NCBI RefSeq assembly: GCF_017498505.1
Contig: NZ_CP071798.1
Location: forward strand, 3,893,501-3,957,500
DNA from: Sporosarcina sp. Te-1
Lineage (GTDB): Bacteria; Bacillota; Bacilli; Bacillales_A; Planococcaceae
Direction of reading: 5' to 3'
DNA length: 64,000 nt
The translations under genes and the position numbers were made by a program. Numbering within the stretch: position 1 is the first letter of the stretch; every line of letters starts with the position of its first letter. A model generated the notes under the pieces. It was not told where the DNA came from, did no database searches, and worked only from the letters and a program-made list of their open reading frames with translations. Below are positions 16,917 through 26,580 of this stretch, one piece after another.

Positions 16917-19700
16917 TTAGCTATATCTACCATTATTTAGTCTCGTCTTGCATATGGAAAGCACTTCGTATATCTGTACAGGCTTGGCAACGCTCAAATC
17001 GGCTTTCAGCGACGAGATGAAAAAACTGTTAGCCAGCAAGCGGTAACTGTGCCTTGTATGGGCGCGAAAAGTTAGATCATTTGCGAATAAGGTAAATGGT
17101 TGATCATTATAGTAGGTTGTAAATGCAAGAACTTTCCCTTGTGCTTCCTCAAATCCTGGCCAAAAACCGGTAATAAAATAGTCGCTATCTGCAATCTTTA
17201 TGAGCACATTTGCATCCTCAGGTACGGATGTAATCCAAACGCCAGTAGAGACGTAAAAAGGTTCTTTTGCTCCATAGCCTGCCGTATACAAACTCCTCTC
17301 AACATTCGTTTGAAACAGCGCTTCGTACCAGTTATATCCTTCCAGGTAGTCATAGCCCGGTAGGAGACCGGCTTCCTTAACGAAGTATAGAGCCCCTTCT
17401 CCCACTCCAACATATGCCTTATCACTTAGGATTTCTTTCGTAGCATTTCCAGCATCGTCAAAAATAATATCTGCTTCTTTTACATTAACAATAGGGAATC
17501 CCAGTTCTTTAATTACGAACTTGCTTTCAGGTGAACCGAGTACAGCAACTTTTGGCTGCTTTAGCTCTGCCGTCTCTAGTAAACTCTCCGCTGGAATAAC
17601 GTCTAGTGAATAATCATTAACATAGCCCCGCAAATCTTGTGTCCGGACTAGATAATCACCAGATTGAATTTTCCCGGCATCTTTGAAGACAAGCTCAACC
17701 TTTTTTCCATCCTTCAGCAAATCATTTACGACCTTAATTGCATCATTGTTTGTATTTGAAATAATATAAGTATCAACGTTTGATTGGATAATTGTCTTGG
17801 GCTTTTGAATTTCTGTTAGGGTGCTTGTCTTATCTTTGAATAGTTTTGCCTGATGAACTTCTACAATATCAAAGCCGTGTAAAGCGGGAAAGTTAACAAC
17901 ATTCTTATCATTTGTAACTTCCCAATCAGAGAGATTCTCACCAGGATAAAGAATCGCATGAATGAAACCGCGCTTCGCTTGATTCATAGGCACAACATAA
18001 GTACCTTCCGGATAAGTAACCCCATTGAATGTAACAGCCGTCGTTGTTTCTTCTACTTTAAGACCATGCCGCAGCAGGTATTTAATCATATTTGTTGCTT
18101 CCAAGGCATTCTTTTGTAGCGCTCTGTTTTTAGGAATGATGTAATAATCGGGGAAAAAGTTCGTATAATCTCCACGATTCCTCCCTATTTCTTCTCCTTT
18201 CGCATTCACAAGCCATTTATCAACTTCCCGATTGTCCTCTCCATCAATCCCCCGTTTAAACAGTGCCAATTGCTGCTTAAAAAGCTCATCCTTCTGTTTT
18301 GCAACAAAGTCGATGGCACCAAGTCCAAGATGAATGATTGCATAAAGGGTATCTTGACTTAATGTCGGCACTTCTATTACGTGTCCCAGAGATCCTTGTA
18401 ACATAGCGGAATTCGCTGGATAGGATGGTGTGACGTCATCCCAGCCATTTTCGTAGTCGAGCTGCGGAATAAGGTAGGATTCAAATTTTGAATTAGCAAT
18501 ACCAGCACGTCCCATTGCATGAGCTTGTCCAAGCAAACCATCAACTAGTAAATCATATTCATAGTTGGGGTTATGAGGTGCTGTTGCAGGCTCAATGATG
18601 AATTCCTCATAGTATCCGTGTAATTCAATAAAGGACAAGGGCGTCCATTTCGCAACTTCCTGACTGACAGCAATTGTCTCCACCTGTGTTTGATACGCAT
18701 TATCACGTATTAAATCAAATTCTTCAGCGTTTAACCGCTCATTCGCAACGCGTCCATCTGGATTACTTGTAAAGTTGAAGAGAATAATGACATGATCAAG
18801 AACTTCATTTAACTTTAATGTCACGTCACGCTCATTGCCATGTTCATCGGTTGTCTTGAATAATACTTCATCCTCAAGCGCAAGTTTCTTTAGTAGCTCA
18901 ATTTGCCCGTCAACGCCCTCAATCTCATCTGGATGTACATTATTAAACCAAATCGGAACCTGGTAATCACCCATTGTGCCATTTTCCAACTTCTTTAACA
19001 GCGCTCCTGGATTTGTAAGTGCAGTAGGAAGCGTTTCGTTTAAATAGTTGTCGACTGCATTTTCATCCTTCGCTAAAATTACAAAATGAATGTCACGCCC
19101 TTCAGAAGACTTACCAAGCGACTTGTATTCTAAATAGCGATCTTTCTTCGCTTTTGCAAACACGTCGTTAATAGTCGGTTTGATTTCTTCATACTTTGTA
19201 AATTCATCATAGACATTCAGTTTCAAAGTTGTCGATGCAACCTTCTTTGATTGTAAATCTTTCACCTCAAGTTTGTATTCCCCAATCAGTTCGGGATAAA
19301 GTACTCGAATTGGTCTAGGAGATAAATCTGTCGTTCCGTAAGGGAGGCCAAATGTAATTTCTGCTTCAATGACAGACGATTTTCCGGAATAGCTTGGATT
19401 TTTGGTAATGGAAATGAACGAGCTGCCGCTATATTCTCTAGCTTTATCATCCCACTGCCTCCATGCATTCAATTTTTTTCCTCCAAATGTCCATTGTAGT
19501 TTATTGAGGTCTACCTTTTTGCCAAAATCAACTTGTACCTTGATGGTACGTTCTTCTGTGATGGAAAGCTGGGTTTGGTCTACTCTCAATTTATTAATAT
19601 TTGTCTTACTTGTGGATTGCCCGGTTTGGGCAACACCTGTTTGGAATCCCGTAGTCACGACAATTAGTATCGTGAGTAATAAAATAATATATTTCTTCAA
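16917..19700 (-). CDS. Secreted M14-family zinc carboxypeptidase
   Basis: This large (927-residue) protein has a signal peptide (KKYIILLLTILIVVTTGF, cleaved near VAQ), a beta-rich region of about 160 residues, then an M14 metallopeptidase domain. The zinc motif HPDEIEG (HxxE) lies near residue 256, the Asn/Arg substrate segment NPDGRVANER near 314, the third zinc ligand is probably in ELHGYYEEF near 361, and the catalytic glutamate should follow near 440. The C-terminal 350 residues are typical of long Bacillales M14 proteins. The start is a TTG at 19700 with GGGAGG upstream. It is expected to release C-terminal residues from peptides outside the cell. It follows the VanY-like gene on the same strand but 200 bases apart. 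Confidence 0.85.
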   Translation of the reverse strand: MKKYIILLLTILIVVTTGFQTGVAQTGQSTSKTNINKLRVDQTQLSITEERTIKVQVDFGKKVDLNKLQWTFGGKKLNAWRQWDDKAREYSGSSFISITKNPSYSGKSSVIEAEITFGLPYGTTDLSPRPIRVLYPELIGEYKLEVKDLQSKKVASTTLKLNVYDEFTKYEEIKPTINDVFAKAKKDRYLEYKSLGKSSEGRDIHFVILAKDENAVDNYLNETLPTALTNPGALLKKLENGTMGDYQVPIWFNNVHPDEIEGVDGQIELLKKLALEDEVLFKTTDEHGNERDVTLKLNEVLDHVIILFNFTSNPDGRVANERLNAEEFDLIRDNAYQTQVETIAVSQEVAKWTPLSFIELHGYYEEFIIEPATAPHNPNYEYDLLVDGLLGQAHAMGRAGIANSKFESYLIPQLDYENGWDDVTPSYPANSAMLQGSLGHVIEVPTLSQDTLYAIIHLGLGAIDFVAKQKDELFKQQLALFKRGIDGEDNREVDKWLVNAKGEEIGRNRGDYTNFFPDYYIIPKNRALQKNALEATNMIKYLLRHGLKVEETTTAVTFNGVTYPEGTYVVPMNQAKRGFIHAILYPGENLSDWEVTNDKNVVNFPALHGFDIVEVHQAKLFKDKTSTLTEIQKPKTIIQSNVDTYIISNTNNDAIKVVNDLLKDGKKVELVFKDAGKIQSGDYLVRTQDLRGYVNDYSLDVIPAESLLETAELKQPKVAVLGSPESKFVIKELGFPIVNVKEADIIFDDAGNATKEILSDKAYVGVGEGALYFVKEAGLLPGYDYLEGYNWYEALFQTNVERSLYTAGYGAKEPFYVSTGVWITSVPEDANVLIKIADSDYFITGFWPGFEEAQGKVLAFTTYYNDQPFTLFANDLTFRAHTRHSYRLLANSFFISSLKADLSVAKPVQIYEVLSICKTRLNNGRYS

Positions 19701-19902
19701 AATCAGTTCCTCCCTGAGAGTTCATTTCATATTTCCCTTAATAATAAAATTGAGTCTTGCATTAAAAGATCGAAATTTCTGACATATCAGTACGAGGACC
19801 GATGATTCTTTGAAAGGCTTTACGCATAGGGCTTCTTCAGACCCAATCAATTGTTGCCCCGTGCATAAATAGAGGAGGTTGTTTATATCTGTAATCTATA
19901 TG

Positions 19903-20781
19903 TCACTCGTACTCGGTTACAATGATACCTTCAATGTTGTCACCTGAAATTGTATACTGATGGTTCGAAGGGAGGTGTATTGCCATCCCTTGTCTAAAAG
20001 AGCGATAGGAAACAGTGTATTGAATCCCCTTGATAGTAACTGAAATATCCTTTACCTCTTTCAAATATTCCAAGTATTCTTCCAACACAAAATTGTTTTC
20101 ATGCATAACTGCACTATGGGGCAGTCCGACATATCGTATATGCCAAGGTTCATATTGGATGCCGGTAATTTGGGTCTTATCTTGTGGGTAGCGTAATACA
20201 AAGCCGTATTTCCAAGCATTGTTTTCTATCCATTTTCCTTCGGGCGCTACCTCCATTTTCAATTGAGTAGATCCTACATCAAGGGATAAACCTAAATTGT
20301 GTTCACTATAACCCGCAGGTAACGCATAGTCATCGCCCATTTTTTGATAGAGTTTTTCTTGTTCTTCAAAGTTGCGAAACCCACTACTGATTACAAAATG
20401 ATTTATCCCATCCTTGGCCGCTGCTTTTACCATTGCTGAAAACTGTTGTGCTACGTCCTTTGACAGATAAATGTCACTGTTAAGTAATCCGTATCCAGTC
20501 GTCAAATCTGCATGATTAAATAAATTTACGATGTCTGATTTTATCCCTGCTTCATGCATAGGGTGTTCACTGTTTACTAATAGTAAATCGCCTTGAAAAA
20601 TCTGTTCAGAAGAAACTTCTGTGATTTGTTGACTCTCGAATTTCTCTCTCGTGTTTATAAAATCTAGATTGGTTTGTGTAGCTTCTTGAATTTTTACAGA
20701 GTCCTGAAATAGTGGTGTAAACATAACAACAGATAGGATAACGCATACCAACGAAACAAAAAAGAAAACTTTTATTTTCAT
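19903..20781 (-). CDS. VanY-like D-alanyl-D-alanine carboxypeptidase (M15B)
   Basis: The 292-residue protein has an N-terminal signal anchor (residues 5-25) and an M15B zinc peptidase domain. The motifs are SSGFRNFEEQ near residue 132, the zinc-binding SEHNLGLSLDVG near 157 and the second part EPWHIRYVG near 211. It would remove the terminal D-Ala from cell-wall precursors at the outer membrane face. AAGGAGG precedes the ATG. It sits 92 bases downstream of a VanS/VanR-like pair on the same strand, matching glycopeptide-sensing loci, but no vanHAX genes are present, so it is more likely a wall-maturation system than full vancomycin resistance. Confidence 0.88.
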   Translation of the reverse strand: MKIKVFFFVSLVCVILSVVMFTPLFQDSVKIQEATQTNLDFINTREKFESQQITEVSSEQIFQGDLLLVNSEHPMHEAGIKSDIVNLFNHADLTTGYGLLNSDIYLSKDVAQQFSAMVKAAAKDGINHFVISSGFRNFEEQEKLYQKMGDDYALPAGYSEHNLGLSLDVGSTQLKMEVAPEGKWIENNAWKYGFVLRYPQDKTQITGIQYEPWHIRYVGLPHSAVMHENNFVLEEYLEYLKEVKDISVTIKGIQYTVSYRSFRQGMAIHLPSNHQYTISGDNIEGIIVTEYE

Positions 20782-20873
20782 TCTACTTTCCTCCTCAACC
20801 CTTACTACATATAAGATAGAGGAAAAACGTTAAAAAAAAAGTAGGAGAAAGTTAAAGTTTTCTTTAAATATAT

Positions 20874-22004
20874 TTACTGGAATTCCAGTTTATCTGCTGA
20901 TGTATCCCTCAATGGTAAGCGAACCTCAAATAACGTATGGATTATATCGCTTTCCGCCAATATCTTCCCTTCATGCTGTTCAACAATATTCTTTGCGATA
21001 AATAAGCCTAATCCCGTGCTGTTTTCTTGTTGAGTCCTTGCTCGGTCACCTGTATAAAAGACTTCAAAAAGGTGAGGCATATCTTCCTGTGGAATCCTAT
21101 CTCCATAATTTATCACTTGAATGATTACTTCAGAACCTTTCCTAAAGCCGTTAATATCTATATACTGACCGTCGTACCCATATCGAACTGCATTGGTTAG
21201 TAGATTTTCAAAAACACGCGCCAATAGTTCACCATCTCCGTATACGGTCAAATTTGGGGCAATGTTCAATCGAGTCGATAATTTATTTTTTTCGTAAATA
21301 GGATACAACTCCTCATTTAATTGTATGAGCAGGTCACTTATATTGAGCTGGTTTTTTATAATAGGAAGCATTCCGTAATTCAGACGGGTTATTTCAAATA
21401 ATTCATCTAGTGATTTTTCTAATCTTTGGGACTTGGTGTACGATATAGTTAAAAAGTGTCTGACTTGATCAGTTGTTAACTGATCATCTTTTAAAATCAA
21501 ATCTAAATAACCTAAAATAGATGTGAGTGGTGTACGGAGATCATGTGCTAAATTCACTATAAGCTGATCTTTACTGCTCTCTGAAAAATCGCCTCTCTCA
21601 ATAGCTTCTTTTAACGTTTTACCTGCTTGATTAATGTCTTTTGCAATTTCGCTAAATTCATCATTCGTTTTGATTTCAACTTGATGATGAAAATTACCTT
21701 GGGCGAGATAATGAATCCCTTCTGAAATTTCATTGAAATAGGTGGAATAACGCTTCGTGAAGAGAAAGAAAAATAATACAGAGAGTGGGATGAATAAAAG
21801 TAAAAAGAAATTTATATCTCCTATTCTGTATACAAACGTACGAAAATGGGTCAATGGATCGCCATAATCAACCTGCGTATGGTAATAATATTGAAGTATT
21901 TTAAAGACGATAAAGGTTATAGTACCGGATAGCAGCATACTTAATCCAAATAAAATAATCATTTTCGATCGAAAACTTCGTAAAATCTTACCCATTGAAC
22001 GCAT
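20874..22004 (-). CDS. VanS-like sensor histidine kinase
   Basis: The 376-residue kinase has two membrane helices near residues 13-33 and 53-75 with only a short external loop (about 25 residues), a HAMP segment, the H-box NLAHDLRTPLTSILGY near 152, the N-box ENLLTNAVRYG near 265 and the G-box STGLGLFIAKNI near 330. The short outside loop is typical of VanS of the VanB-unlike, intramembrane-sensing kind. The gene overlaps the regulator's stop: an ATG at 22004 overlaps by 17 bases and one at 21995 by 8; I cannot decide between them. Confidence 0.88.
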   Translation of the reverse strand: MRSMGKILRSFRSKMIILFGLSMLLSGTITFIVFKILQYYYHTQVDYGDPLTHFRTFVYRIGDINFFLLLFIPLSVLFFFLFTKRYSTYFNEISEGIHYLAQGNFHHQVEIKTNDEFSEIAKDINQAGKTLKEAIERGDFSESSKDQLIVNLAHDLRTPLTSILGYLDLILKDDQLTTDQVRHFLTISYTKSQRLEKSLDELFEITRLNYGMLPIIKNQLNISDLLIQLNEELYPIYEKNKLSTRLNIAPNLTVYGDGELLARVFENLLTNAVRYGYDGQYIDINGFRKGSEVIIQVINYGDRIPQEDMPHLFEVFYTGDRARTQQENSTGLGLFIAKNIVEQHEGKILAESDIIHTLFEVRLPLRDTSADKLEFQ

Positions 22005-22683
22005 ACCCGACTCCCCAAACGGTTTTGATCAGTTTGGTTTTCTTTTCATCTTCTTTCAATTTTTTTCGCAAGGTGCGAATATGAACCATTACTGTATTAG
22101 TACCTTCAAGGTACGCTTCCCCCCAGACGTGTTGAAAAATATTTTCCACACTATAAACTTTCTTAGGATGGCTGGCTAGCAAATACAAAATATCAAACTC
22201 TTTCGGAGTGAGTATGATGTTTTCCCCATATAAAGTAACAGAACGATGCTCCAAAGAAATAACCAATCCACCAAATTCCAAAATGGATTTAGGCACTGTG
22301 TTTGGTTGATTCAACTTAATAAAGCGTCGCAACTGAGCATTTACACGGGCAACCAATTCAATAGGGGTAAATGGTTTCGTCATATAATCATCTGCTCCAA
22401 TTACAAGTCCATGCACCTTATCGAAATCGGAAGTTTTCGCACTCAAAAAAATAATAGGCATATTATGCTGTGCTCGAATATGTCGGGTTACTTCGTATCC
22501 ATCCATTATTGGCATCATAATATCTAAAATGACCAAGTCAATTGATTGTGTCTGGATAGCTTCAATTGCTTCTTGCCCATCGAATGCAGTAATTACGTGG
22601 TAACCTTCTTTCGTTAAATGAATTGCAATCAAATTGGCAATTTCTTTCTCATCATCAGCTATCAAAATAGAAATACTTCTCAT
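21988..22683 (-). CDS. VanR-like OmpR-family response regulator
   Basis: The 231-residue protein has a receiver domain (LIADDEKE at the start, phospho-Asp in LVILDIMMPIMDGYE near 52, Lys in YMTKPFTP near 102) and a winged-helix DNA-binding domain ending in NTVMVHIRTLRKKL. The ATG at 22683 has GGGAGAGAG upstream; an in-frame ATG at 22710 does not. It leads the minus-strand unit regulator-kinase-VanY. The 200 bases upstream before the IS remnants would hold its promoter. Confidence 0.9.
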   Translation of the reverse strand: MRSISILIADDEKEIANLIAIHLTKEGYHVITAFDGQEAIEAIQTQSIDLVILDIMMPIMDGYEVTRHIRAQHNMPIIFLSAKTSDFDKVHGLVIGADDYMTKPFTPIELVARVNAQLRRFIKLNQPNTVPKSILEFGGLVISLEHRSVTLYGENIILTPKEFDILYLLASHPKKVYSVENIFQHVWGEAYLEGTNTVMVHIRTLRKKLKEDEKKTKLIKTVWGVGYAFNG

Positions 22684-22882
22684 CGTTCTCTCTCCCATTC
22701 GTAGTAACATTTAGTTGTGTCACTGCCTTCTGTCAATATGCAATGTAACTTAAAAGGGTTAATACACGAATGATACTACAAATATTATTCATAATGCTAA
22801 TTGCGGAGGGGAATGACAGGACTTGGAGGGTGAAAAAGAAGTTCAATAGTGACGAAGTATCGTAGCGAGGCTGATACCTCCG

Positions 22883-22935
22883 GAAAATGGCGGGCATCCG
22901 CCAGCTGTTTTCACTGGTTAACGGTAAAACTGGTG
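22883..22935 (+). mobile_element. Left fragment of an older IS1182-type element
   Basis: This stretch matches the last transposase codons of the intact element (compare 24890-24939): it contains GGCGGGCATCCGCCAGCTG and CACTGGTTAACGGTAAAACTGGTG with several substitutions. The rest of that older copy upstream is gone. Its right end continues after the inserted element, at 24999-25034. Confidence 0.8.
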
Positions 22936-24998
22936 GGGGCTGTCCAGAAAGTCGATAAAAATTGACTTTCTGTCTCAGCCCCTTTTTCGTATTAAATTTA
23001 CAGAATGGCCAACGGATTTCCGTTCCGAGCGGACGCTTTCCGCGGGCACGGCTTCAGCCGCTTCCCTCGCTACGCTCAGTCCAGGGTCTTCAGCTCGCGC
23101 TGTTCCCGCTGGAGTCGCCGCTCTGCACTCCAATCCAGATACTTGCCTCTACCAAAAAAGCACACAAAAAATCGTCCAATCTGGTAAAATGAAGTCACCA
23201 CAACCCATTTTAGAAAGGACGATTTTTTATGTGCAATCCGAAGATTACTACTCCACATTATACCACAGAATTTCCATTAGCCATAGAGGAAATGAAGGCA
23301 AGCCCCGTTTCCAAGCGACGTTTCTCTCCGACATTCAAACCTTACAATAATCGGCAGGGATTTGCCATCTTCGATGTGCAGGAGCTGATTCCGGAAAACC
23401 ATATAGCCCGAGTAGTCGATGAAATGGTTGAGGCCATCCCAGATGAACGGCTTTATACATATTATACAGGTGGGGGGCGAAGCTCCTATCATCCCAAGAT
23501 GATGCTGAAAGTCATTCTCTATGCCTACTCTCAGAAAATCTATTCATGCCGTGGCATCGAGAAAATGATCACGGAGAACCTGCCGGCCATGTGGCTTGCG
23601 GCAATGGAGAGGCCGGATTTTCGTACCCTTAACGATTTCAGAGGCATCCGCATGAAGGCGATGATGGATGAATTATTTGAAACAATGATTTTGAAACTGA
23701 TCGAAGAAGGTTATATCACCATGGAGAACTACTTTTTGGATGGTACCAAGATTGAAGCCAATGCCAATAAGTATTCTTTCGTATGGAAAAAATCGACGCT
23801 TCGCTTTGAAGAGAAATTAAAGGAGAAGATCCGGACAACCCTAGCGAATATACAAGAGATTGCCCAGGCCGAGGGCCTGGAACTTGGGTCACTTCCAGAG
23901 GATGAGGCGGAACCCGGACAGTTGGCCGACTTGGCCGCACAACTGGAAGAACAAGCAGAGTTATTGACCAAGGAAATGGAAGGGACAAAAGAGATGCCTA
24001 CCCGAAAGGTCCTCCGCACAAAACGCAGCGTATTACGGAAATCGGTAAAACGAATCCGCCAGGACTTTCTGCCGCGAATGGAAAAATACGCACAGCACCA
24101 TGCCACATTTGGAGACCGCAACAGTTTTTCGAAAACAGACCCGGACGCCACCTTCATGCGCATGAAAGAGGACCATATGAAAAATGGCCAACTGAAACCC
24201 GGCTATAACATACAGATGGCAACCGAGAATCAGTTCATTCTCTACTACACCATGCATCAGCGACCGACAGATACACGCTGTTTCATTCCTCATCTGGAGA
24301 AGTTGGCGAAATCTAATTTGCCGTTGCCCAAAAGGGTGATTGCGGACGCAGGCTACGGAAGTGAAGAGAATTATCTCTATGCGCTTGGGGAGGAAAAAGA
24401 GCCGTGCTTCGAATTCTTGATTCCCTACGGGACCTATATTAAAGAACAGACGCGCAAATACAAAAATGACATTCGGAACGCCAAGAACTGGAAGTACGAG
24501 GAACAGTATGACCGCTTCATCTGTCCAAACGGGCGGCACGTCAATTTCAAGAACTACCAGAACAAGAAGAATGCCTCTGGGCATGTGCAAAGCTACAAGA
24601 TCTATGAATGTGAAGACTGTTCGGATTGTCCGCTGAAGGCATTGTGCACGAAGGCGAAGGGGAACCGGCAGGTTCACTGGAACACGATATTTGAAGAAAT
24701 GAAGGCAAAGGCAAAAGAGGCCCTTGAATGTGAAGAGAACACAGGCATCTACGCTCGAAGAAAGATCGAGGTAGAAAGTGTGTTCGGTCACATCAAGGGC
24801 AATCGGTCGTTCCGCAGGTTTTCACTGCGGGGACTTAATAAAGTGCACACGGAGTTCGGGATTGTGGCCTTGGCCCACAACCTGCTGAAAGTGGCGGGCA
24901 TCCGCCAGCTGCTTTCACTGGTTGATGAAAAAATTGGTGGAGAAAGACAAGGCGTCTTCCTCCACCAATTTTATTTTCGGGACTTATTAGACAGCCCC
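22936..24998 (+). mobile_element. IS1182-type element, copy 2, full length
   Basis: The 2063-bp element has inverted ends GGGGCTGTCCAGAAAGTC (left) and GGGGCTGTCTAATAAGTC (right, inverted). It carries a 293-base leader with a GC-rich block (23014-23137) also present in copy 1, and one transposase gene. The flanks are ACTGGTG on the left and CACCAGT on the right, a perfect inverted pair, so it landed in the centre of a palindrome that was the terminator stem of the older copy. There is no direct target duplication. Confidence 0.88.
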
Positions 24999-25016
24999 CA
25001 CCAGTATTTATTTTAG
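23229..25016 (+). CDS. IS1182-family transposase
   Basis: The 595-residue protein has the N-terminal DUF772-type domain (FDVQELIPENHIARVVDEMV near residue 48), a helical, charged middle, and a DDE-type catalytic region with YFLDGTKIEANANKYS near 166, RVIADAGYGSEENY near 368 and a glutamate-bearing RKIEVESVFGHIKGN near 515. A cysteine group (CEDCSDCPLKALC) lies near 465. AGAAAGGACG precedes the ATG. There is no stop codon inside the element: the frame crosses the right end and stops at TAG in the neighbouring DNA (HQYLF are foreign residues). It is otherwise intact and may be active. Confidence 0.92.
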   Translation: MCNPKITTPHYTTEFPLAIEEMKASPVSKRRFSPTFKPYNNRQGFAIFDVQELIPENHIARVVDEMVEAIPDERLYTYYTGGGRSSYHPKMMLKVILYAYSQKIYSCRGIEKMITENLPAMWLAAMERPDFRTLNDFRGIRMKAMMDELFETMILKLIEEGYITMENYFLDGTKIEANANKYSFVWKKSTLRFEEKLKEKIRTTLANIQEIAQAEGLELGSLPEDEAEPGQLADLAAQLEEQAELLTKEMEGTKEMPTRKVLRTKRSVLRKSVKRIRQDFLPRMEKYAQHHATFGDRNSFSKTDPDATFMRMKEDHMKNGQLKPGYNIQMATENQFILYYTMHQRPTDTRCFIPHLEKLAKSNLPLPKRVIADAGYGSEENYLYALGEEKEPCFEFLIPYGTYIKEQTRKYKNDIRNAKNWKYEEQYDRFICPNGRHVNFKNYQNKKNASGHVQSYKIYECEDCSDCPLKALCTKAKGNRQVHWNTIFEEMKAKAKEALECEENTGIYARRKIEVESVFGHIKGNRSFRRFSLRGLNKVHTEFGIVALAHNLLKVAGIRQLLSLVDEKIGGERQGVFLHQFYFRDLLDSPHQYLF

Positions 25017-25034
25017 GGCTTATTGGACAGCCCC
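24999..25034 (+). mobile_element. Right end of the older IS1182-type element
   Basis: CACCAGTATTTATTTTAGGG followed by CTTATTGGACAGCCCC matches the last bases of copies 1 and 2, so this is the terminal repeat of the disrupted older element. The 255 bases from here to 25290 contain no gene. Confidence 0.8.
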
Positions 25035-25290
25035 ATGGTTCTATGGAGTTTTTATTAAAGAAAACGTTTTAGCTGTAAGATGTAACGGCTAATTCGTTTG
25101 ATAATGAAGTGTTTAATTCCAAACGGCAATTAATATAATGACACCCAAATAAGTAACAGTAAAAAAACAACCGTTTATGCTCGTTTGGTTTTGAAAAATT
25201 ATTGAAAGAAAAACGTACAATCATCGTTATTGAGATGGAGCTATTTAAATAATGTTTCTACGAGTAGCTTTTTTAATTAAGAAGGTTTCC

Positions 25291-26451
25291 TTAGGCAACC
25301 TCTGAAATCGATTTTCCTTTCCCTTTCCGCATCGATACAGACACCACCATCAGGGCAAGCAGTGCAAATACGCCACCTACCGATGCATTCATCTCAACGC
25401 CAGCTTGTTCAATTATAACCCCGCCACTCATGGAACCAAACGCTATCCCAAAATGCAGTGCTGAATTGTTTAAACTTTGCTGAATATCTGATGTTTTGGG
25501 GGCAGAGGCGATAAGGTAGCTTTGCATCGCTGGTGAAATTGCCCAACTTAGCATGCCCCAGACCATCATGACGAACATGAATACAGGCATCACTGTTGTC
25601 GTATATGGAATCGAAAAGATTGATAGGGCAAAAACAATGATAACACCGATAATTGTGTATTTCGGCCCGAAACGGTCAGATAAAAAACCTCCGATGCCAC
25701 CCCCAATGACCGCGGCAATACCAAAAATAAGATACATGATACTAATCCAGTTTCCTTCTAATCCAAGAGTCAATAAAAATGGCGTTAGATATGCGTACAG
25801 CGTCATATGTCCAGCTAAGAACAAAAAGGACGTTAGTTGGATTAGCACAATCTTGCTGTTTTTTAATGCTCTTAGTTGTTCTTTCAATGGAATACTTGGT
25901 TTTGGTGCGATTTTCTCCATAAAGAAATAGACGAAAATAAATGATAAGGCCGTTAGGATGGCAATGAACAAGAAAGATGCACGCCAGCCAAAGGCATTAC
26001 TGAGCATTAAGCCAAGCGGCACACCAAGAACGAGTGAAGCTGTGACGCCCATAAAGGCGATACCGATTGCTCGGGCACGGTATTGTTCAGTAACGATGTT
26101 AGAAGCGATCGTCACGCATAAGGAAATGAGTAAAGCCGCACACATTGCTGATACCACTCGAGCGAGCAAAAGCATCGTATAGCCTGTGCTCAACAAAGCT
26201 AATACGTTCGCAAAAAAGAAAAAGAGCAAGGCAAGCAGCATTAGCTTTTTCCTTTCTATTTTAGCGGTCACCGATAACAGAATTGGCCCTGAAACGGCAA
26301 AGACAAAAGAAAAAATTGAAATTAACATACCAACTTGACCAAGTGAAACATTTAGATCACGGGCAACTAAATGAAGAATGCCTCCTAAAATTAATTCTAC
26401 TAGGCCAACGACAAAAGAGACGATTGTTAGCAAGTATACACGCTTATCCAT
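25291..26451 (-). CDS. MFS transporter, DHA1-type exporter
   Basis: The 386-residue protein has twelve predicted membrane helices and the MFS loop motifs GGGIGGFLSDRFGPK (between helices 8 and 9) and RVVSAMCAALLISL (helix 4, antiporter region). It resembles drug or sugar/nucleoside exporters of the AraJ/NepI group. GAGGTG precedes the ATG. It is divergent from a TrmB-like regulator 129 bases away, which likely controls it. The substrate is unknown. Confidence 0.87.
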   Translation of the reverse strand: MDKRVYLLTIVSFVVGLVELILGGILHLVARDLNVSLGQVGMLISIFSFVFAVSGPILLSVTAKIERKKLMLLALLFFFFANVLALLSTGYTMLLLARVVSAMCAALLISLCVTIASNIVTEQYRARAIGIAFMGVTASLVLGVPLGLMLSNAFGWRASFLFIAILTALSFIFVYFFMEKIAPKPSIPLKEQLRALKNSKIVLIQLTSFLFLAGHMTLYAYLTPFLLTLGLEGNWISIMYLIFGIAAVIGGGIGGFLSDRFGPKYTIIGVIIVFALSIFSIPYTTTVMPVFMFVMMVWGMLSWAISPAMQSYLIASAPKTSDIQQSLNNSALHFGIAFGSMSGGVIIEQAGVEMNASVGGVFALLALMVVSVSMRKGKGKSISEVA

Positions 26452-26580
26452 AATACACCTCGTAGCTCTATTTTATGTTACAACTAGAAGGGTAACATCA
26501 TTATTTTAAATAAACAAGTGGAAATTATTCCGGCAATTGGTCTATGCTAGGAAGAGAATATGTTTAGAAGAGGTGATTTT

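Noticed and set aside
19903..22683. Acquired vancomycin resistance cluster
   Set aside because: vanH, vanA/B-type ligase and vanX are absent; VanY plus a two-component system alone does not define such a cluster.
24033..24791. 252-codon minus-strand frame inside the IS transposase
   Set aside because: Shadow of the transposase gene without start signals.
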